Of a stretch of 21,987 bases of DNA, positions 19,945-21,987 are shown piece by piece. The notes under the pieces were generated by a model. That model was not told where the DNA came from. It was given only the letters and a program-made list of their open reading frames with translations, and ran no database searches. The translations under genes were made by a program, and so were the position numbers. Within the stretch, counting starts at the first letter, position 1. Each line of letters starts with the position of its first letter. The stretch lies in IMG/VR virus record IMGVR_UViG_3300042691_044533, positions 1 to 21,987 of that record; one strand, 5' to 3'. The stretch is from a virus.

Positions 19945-20532
19945 ATGACAGGATTTGCAACTGCAGTTAGACGTGAGGATGCTGAGTTAATTACAAATCG
20001 TGATCTTGTCAATGCTGCCAATGCTGTGATGGGCGGTATTGATTTAGACGTGGCCAGCTCTGCAATTGCAAATGAATACGTTGGTGCGCAAGAGTACTAC
20101 AGTCCATCACAAGACGGCTTGAATGCACAACCTTGGTTTGGAAAAGTTTACCTCTTCCCTCCAAGTGGCTGTTACTTTTGGGATCAAAAGAACCAGCGGT
20201 GGAAAATGACACGGGCGTCATCCATGACACTTACCTCGTCTCATGCCGTTTGGTTTCGACGTTTATATCGCGAGTGGATTGCTGGTGAAGTAGAGCAAGG
20301 AATTTATTTCACCAACTGTCCTGACATGATTCGTTATGAACAAAAGATCTTTGATTTTCCGGTGTGCATTTTAAGAACTGCCCCAATCTTAATGCGGAAC
20401 ATCAAGGGGGAGGTAAAGCCACATAAAACTTGCACTTCTTTTATCGTCTACCTTCCCCCTATAAACGACAGCACAGCAGCTATCGAACGTTTTGTAGAAA
20501 TTTATTCGGAAAAGGGAAGAGTCATCTGTTAA
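19945..20532 (+). CDS. Phage DNA N6-adenine methyltransferase-like protein with degenerate motif IV, 195 aa
   Basis: The protein follows the Dam-like phage family (PF05869): DLDVASSAIANEYVGAQEYY (33-52) is the characteristic segment, followed by DGLNAQPWFGKVYLFPPSG (57-75). In active members the end of that segment is the catalytic [N/D]-P-P-[Y/F]; here it is Phe71-Pro-Pro-Ser74, lacking both the acidic/amide residue and the aromatic. The C-terminal half (GIYFTNCPDMIRYEQKIFDF) is conserved-looking. It may be an inactive or altered methyltransferase. From memory the same FPPS version exists in other cyanophage homologues, so it is unlikely to be a random mutation. ATG follows the previous stop by 2 bp. 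Confidence 0.7.
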   Translation: MTGFATAVRREDAELITNRDLVNAANAVMGGIDLDVASSAIANEYVGAQEYYSPSQDGLNAQPWFGKVYLFPPSGCYFWDQKNQRWKMTRASSMTLTSSHAVWFRRLYREWIAGEVEQGIYFTNCPDMIRYEQKIFDFPVCILRTAPILMRNIKGEVKPHKTCTSFIVYLPPINDSTAAIERFVEIYSEKGRVIC

Positions 20533-20547
20533 TTTCGGTATACTAAA
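20529..20547 (+). promoter_or_regulatory. Candidate promoter motif, copy 2
   Basis: TTAATTTCGGTATACTAAA overlaps the stop of the Dam-like gene and lies 18 bp before the dCTP deaminase ATG. It matches the 8711-8729 sequence at 16 of 19 positions. TATACT is a good -10 element. A Shine-Dalgarno sequence, AAGGA, lies 4 bp before the ATG. Confidence 0.5.
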
Positions 20548-20565
20548 GGACGATTCCAAGGATTT

Positions 20566-21153
20566 ATGAGCGTCCTGGCCGACTGGGAAATCAAAAAACT
20601 TGCTGAAGAAGAGGAGATGATTGCTCCCTTTGTTGATCGTCTGATTAACAAAGAAGGAGAACGCAAACTTTTGAGCTATGGCCTTAGCTCATACGGCTAT
20701 GACATCCGTCTTTCTCCCAAGCAATGCCTAATCTTTGGCAAAGTGCAAGCAGGGGATTGTGATCCAAAGAACTTTGATCCTGACATTCTTAAGCCAGCTG
20801 AACTTTTCGAAGACGAACGAGGCGAATATTTCTTGCTTCCTCCATATGGATACTGTCTTGGTGTTGCTCAAGAACGTCTAAAGCTTCCCAGAGATGTCAC
20901 TGTTGTTGCCGTAGGTAAATCAACCTATGCACGGTCGGGAATCCTAGTCAACATTACGCCTGCTGAAAGCGGATGGGAAGGTTACCTGACGCTGGAAATC
21001 AGTAATTGCACTGGACTCTTCAATCGCATCTATGCCAATGAAGGGATTACACAACTACTGTTCTATCGTGGCAACCCTTGCCGTACCACGTATCAAGACC
21101 GGAAAGGTAAGTATCAAGACCAACCTAACAATGTGGTCTTTTCCCAGGTTTAG
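20566..21153 (+). CDS. dcd: dCTP deaminase, 195 aa
   Basis: Converts dCTP to dUTP (or dUMP in bifunctional forms), feeding dTMP synthesis. Family blocks in order: SSYGYDIRL (41-49), GKSTYARSGILVN (117-129) with the substrate-binding Ser and Arg, TPAESGWEGYLTLEISN (131-147) where Glu144 is the expected catalytic base, and a C-terminal RKGKYQDQ (179-186) that closes over the triphosphate. Length 195 aa is normal for the trimeric enzyme. AAGGA 4 bp before the ATG is a good ribosome site. Fits phage thymidylate supply; a thymidylate synthase is not in the window. It ends tail to tail with a minus-strand gene. Confidence 0.93.
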   Translation: MSVLADWEIKKLAEEEEMIAPFVDRLINKEGERKLLSYGLSSYGYDIRLSPKQCLIFGKVQAGDCDPKNFDPDILKPAELFEDERGEYFLLPPYGYCLGVAQERLKLPRDVTVVAVGKSTYARSGILVNITPAESGWEGYLTLEISNCTGLFNRIYANEGITQLLFYRGNPCRTTYQDRKGKYQDQPNNVVFSQV

Positions 21154-21500
21154 ACAAAAGGTTTCCCAAAGTTAGGCTTAGGTTTTCGGGCGTAGCCAAT
21201 TGCTCCGCTGCGCCCCCCTGAGTCTCCAGTGGTAGGAAGCTCTGTCCCCTCAATAGAAGCTCTGGACCTGGGAGTCTTCCCTCGAATGGAGGGCTCTGAA
21301 ATACCGGTGCGTTGTTGATATGCTCCAGCGGTACGTGCTGCTTTCATGTAACGGGCAACACGTTCTTGATTGTCATTAATGCTCTCTGTAGCAAACCGCT
21401 CTTCTGGATCCAGACGACGTAGATCCGTGTCATAAGCCTGTTCTGGACGCAAGTCAGAAACTTCGGCTCCTGATGTACCAGAGTTTTGACTTGCTTTCAA
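21150..21500 (-). CDS. Unknown low-complexity protein, 116 aa
   Basis: The product is polar, Arg/Ser/Gly/Glu-rich and probably disordered, apart from a possible helix (about residues 30-60, RFATESINDNQERVARYMKA). No cysteine, no membrane segment, no family recognised. The only start in the frame is TTG at 21500, without a Shine-Dalgarno sequence. The frame stays open a little upstream with no ATG or GTG, so the start is uncertain. Its stop overlaps the dCTP deaminase stop on the other strand by 4 bp. Composition recalls the 251-916 product. Confidence 0.55.
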   Translation of the reverse strand: MKASQNSGTSGAEVSDLRPEQAYDTDLRRLDPEERFATESINDNQERVARYMKAARTAGAYQQRTGISEPSIRGKTPRSRASIEGTELPTTGDSGGRSGAIGYARKPKPNFGKPFV

Positions 21501-21523
21501 AGTCTTAAATGTTTGCCATCTTA

Positions 21524-21673
21524 TTATTGTAAAAGACCTGAATCAATGTTTAGCCGTGATGCATTCTGCCGCTGGGTTTCTTGACTCTTTTGTGCAAGAC
21601 GAAGTGAAATGCCGTTGTCTTGATGAAGAAGATTTTGGCGCCCCTCTCGATAACGAAGAAAATGACGTACCAT
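21524..21673 (-). CDS. Possible small Gln/Arg-rich protein, 49 aa
   Basis: The frame from ATG 21673 reads MVRHFLRYREGRQNLLHQDN, then GISLRLAQKSQETQRQNASR and LNIDSGLLQ-stop. It is rich in Gln, Arg and Leu, probably helical, and lies just upstream of the minus-strand 21150-21500 gene. No ribosome site is visible. A plus-strand frame (21556-21900) covers the same bases, so this call is weak; it is preferred because it fits the strand layout and leaves room for the plus-strand gene at 21705. Confidence 0.35.
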   Translation of the reverse strand: MVRHFLRYREGRQNLLHQDNGISLRLAQKSQETQRQNASRLNIDSGLLQ

Positions 21674-21704
21674 TGTATGACATGTACAACAGAGGATTAG
21701 TTGC

Positions 21705-21987
21705 ATGCCAACAGGGACTCGAAAGGAACCCATTGAATCTCGAGGGTCAACGGCCAGGAATGACGGGTTACATCCCATCGATGGAGGAGGGCCTATCACT
21801 TGGAGCTTCGCCACGCCCGAAAGCACTGGTGCTGGAGCTACCGGAACCGGAGGAAAGGGAACAGATGCTTTCGGCAAAACGTCGTGGTTTGATCCGGTAG
21901 ACCAAATCACAGTATTTAGCGATAAACCTGCTATGGAATGCAAGGATGGCGTTTGCCCGGTACCTTGGGCTGTCAAGGAAAAAGCGC
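21705..21987 (+). CDS. Unknown protein, 5' part only, runs off the window
   Basis: The frame starts at ATG 21705, with AGAGGA (21691-21696) at good spacing, and stays open to the window end (at least 94 aa). The visible part is Gly/Thr-rich and probably disordered (GAGATGTGGKGTDAFGKTSW), then FDPVDQITVFSDKPAMECKD and GVCPVPWAVKEKA. The final section, with two cysteines, looks like the start of a folded domain. The long Gly/Thr-rich leader suggests a virion or baseplate protein, but no family was recognised. The frame is closed upstream by TGA at 21678, so 21705 is the only good start. Confidence 0.65.
   Translation, partial: MPTGTRKEPIESRGSTARNDGLHPIDGGGPITWSFATPESTGAGATGTGGKGTDAFGKTSWFDPVDQITVFSDKPAMECKDGVCPVPWAVKEKA

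Noticed and set aside
21556-21900. Plus-strand frame of 114 codons
   Set aside because: No ribosome site at its start and it overlaps by almost 200 bp the 21705 frame, which has a good Shine-Dalgarno sequence and stays open to the window end. Kept only as an alternative.
21524-21976. Full 150-codon minus-strand frame
   Set aside because: Its upstream two thirds lie opposite the well-supported 21705 gene and are Pro/Val-rich in a way typical of antisense frames. Only the part from ATG 21673 is kept, at low confidence.

Overview
The window looks like part of the genome of a tailed double-stranded DNA phage that infects a cyanobacterium (a cyanophage, probably of Synechococcus- or Prochlorococcus-type hosts). 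The reasons are dense packing in alternating strand blocks, many tiny translationally coupled genes, phage replication, lysis and tail genes, and two metabolic genes typical of cyanophages: a high-light-inducible (chlorophyll-binding) protein and a SpeD-type S-adenosylmethionine decarboxylase. No rRNA, tRNA, integrase, insertion sequence or CRISPR array was seen. The host assignment is an inference from gene content.

Layout. (1) 1-250 is non-coding and rich in inverted repeats. (2) 251-4171, minus strand: from promoter-proximal to distal, a 40-aa membrane protein, an HLIP, a 53-aa protein, a Methyltransf_24-like protein, a run of small proteins (several strongly basic; two look like separated halves of one DUF5872-like protein), then two larger proteins of unknown function. 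A hairpin-rich RNA segment (1613-1735) separates the last two from the rest. (3) 4205-10043, plus strand: PD-(D/E)XK nuclease, three small genes, an 880-aa Prim-Pol/SF3 helicase, SpeD and a GT4 glycosyltransferase, closed by a strong intrinsic terminator. (4) 10095-10364 is non-coding and holds a symmetric nested palindrome. (5) 10365-12279, plus strand: an HNH-like protein lacking its first catalytic His, a probable virion protein, and two small proteins, one of them a lysis-accessory candidate. (6) 12280-18640, minus strand: tail fibre N-terminal module protein, 824-aa repeat fibre, seven-blade propeller adhesin, coiled-coil protein, tail assembly chaperone, two-domain endolysin and small proteins. 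(7) 18691-21153, plus strand: HTH protein, two unknown proteins, a Dam-like protein with a degenerate motif IV, and dCTP deaminase. (8) 21150-21673 minus-strand genes, and a plus-strand gene that runs off the window end.

How the parts may work together: the plus block 4205-8369 is a DNA replication/processing module; dCTP deaminase feeds dUMP to dTMP synthesis; HLIP and SpeD would support host photophysiology and polyamine supply during infection; the minus block 12280-18640 builds host-recognition fibres and the lysin. The two most unusual sequence structures are the 10137-10340 element (two palindromic 32-nt units in inverted orientation, with complementary G6/C6 loops, inside an 18-bp outer stem) and the hairpin placed between a strong Shine-Dalgarno sequence and the GTG start at 1612.
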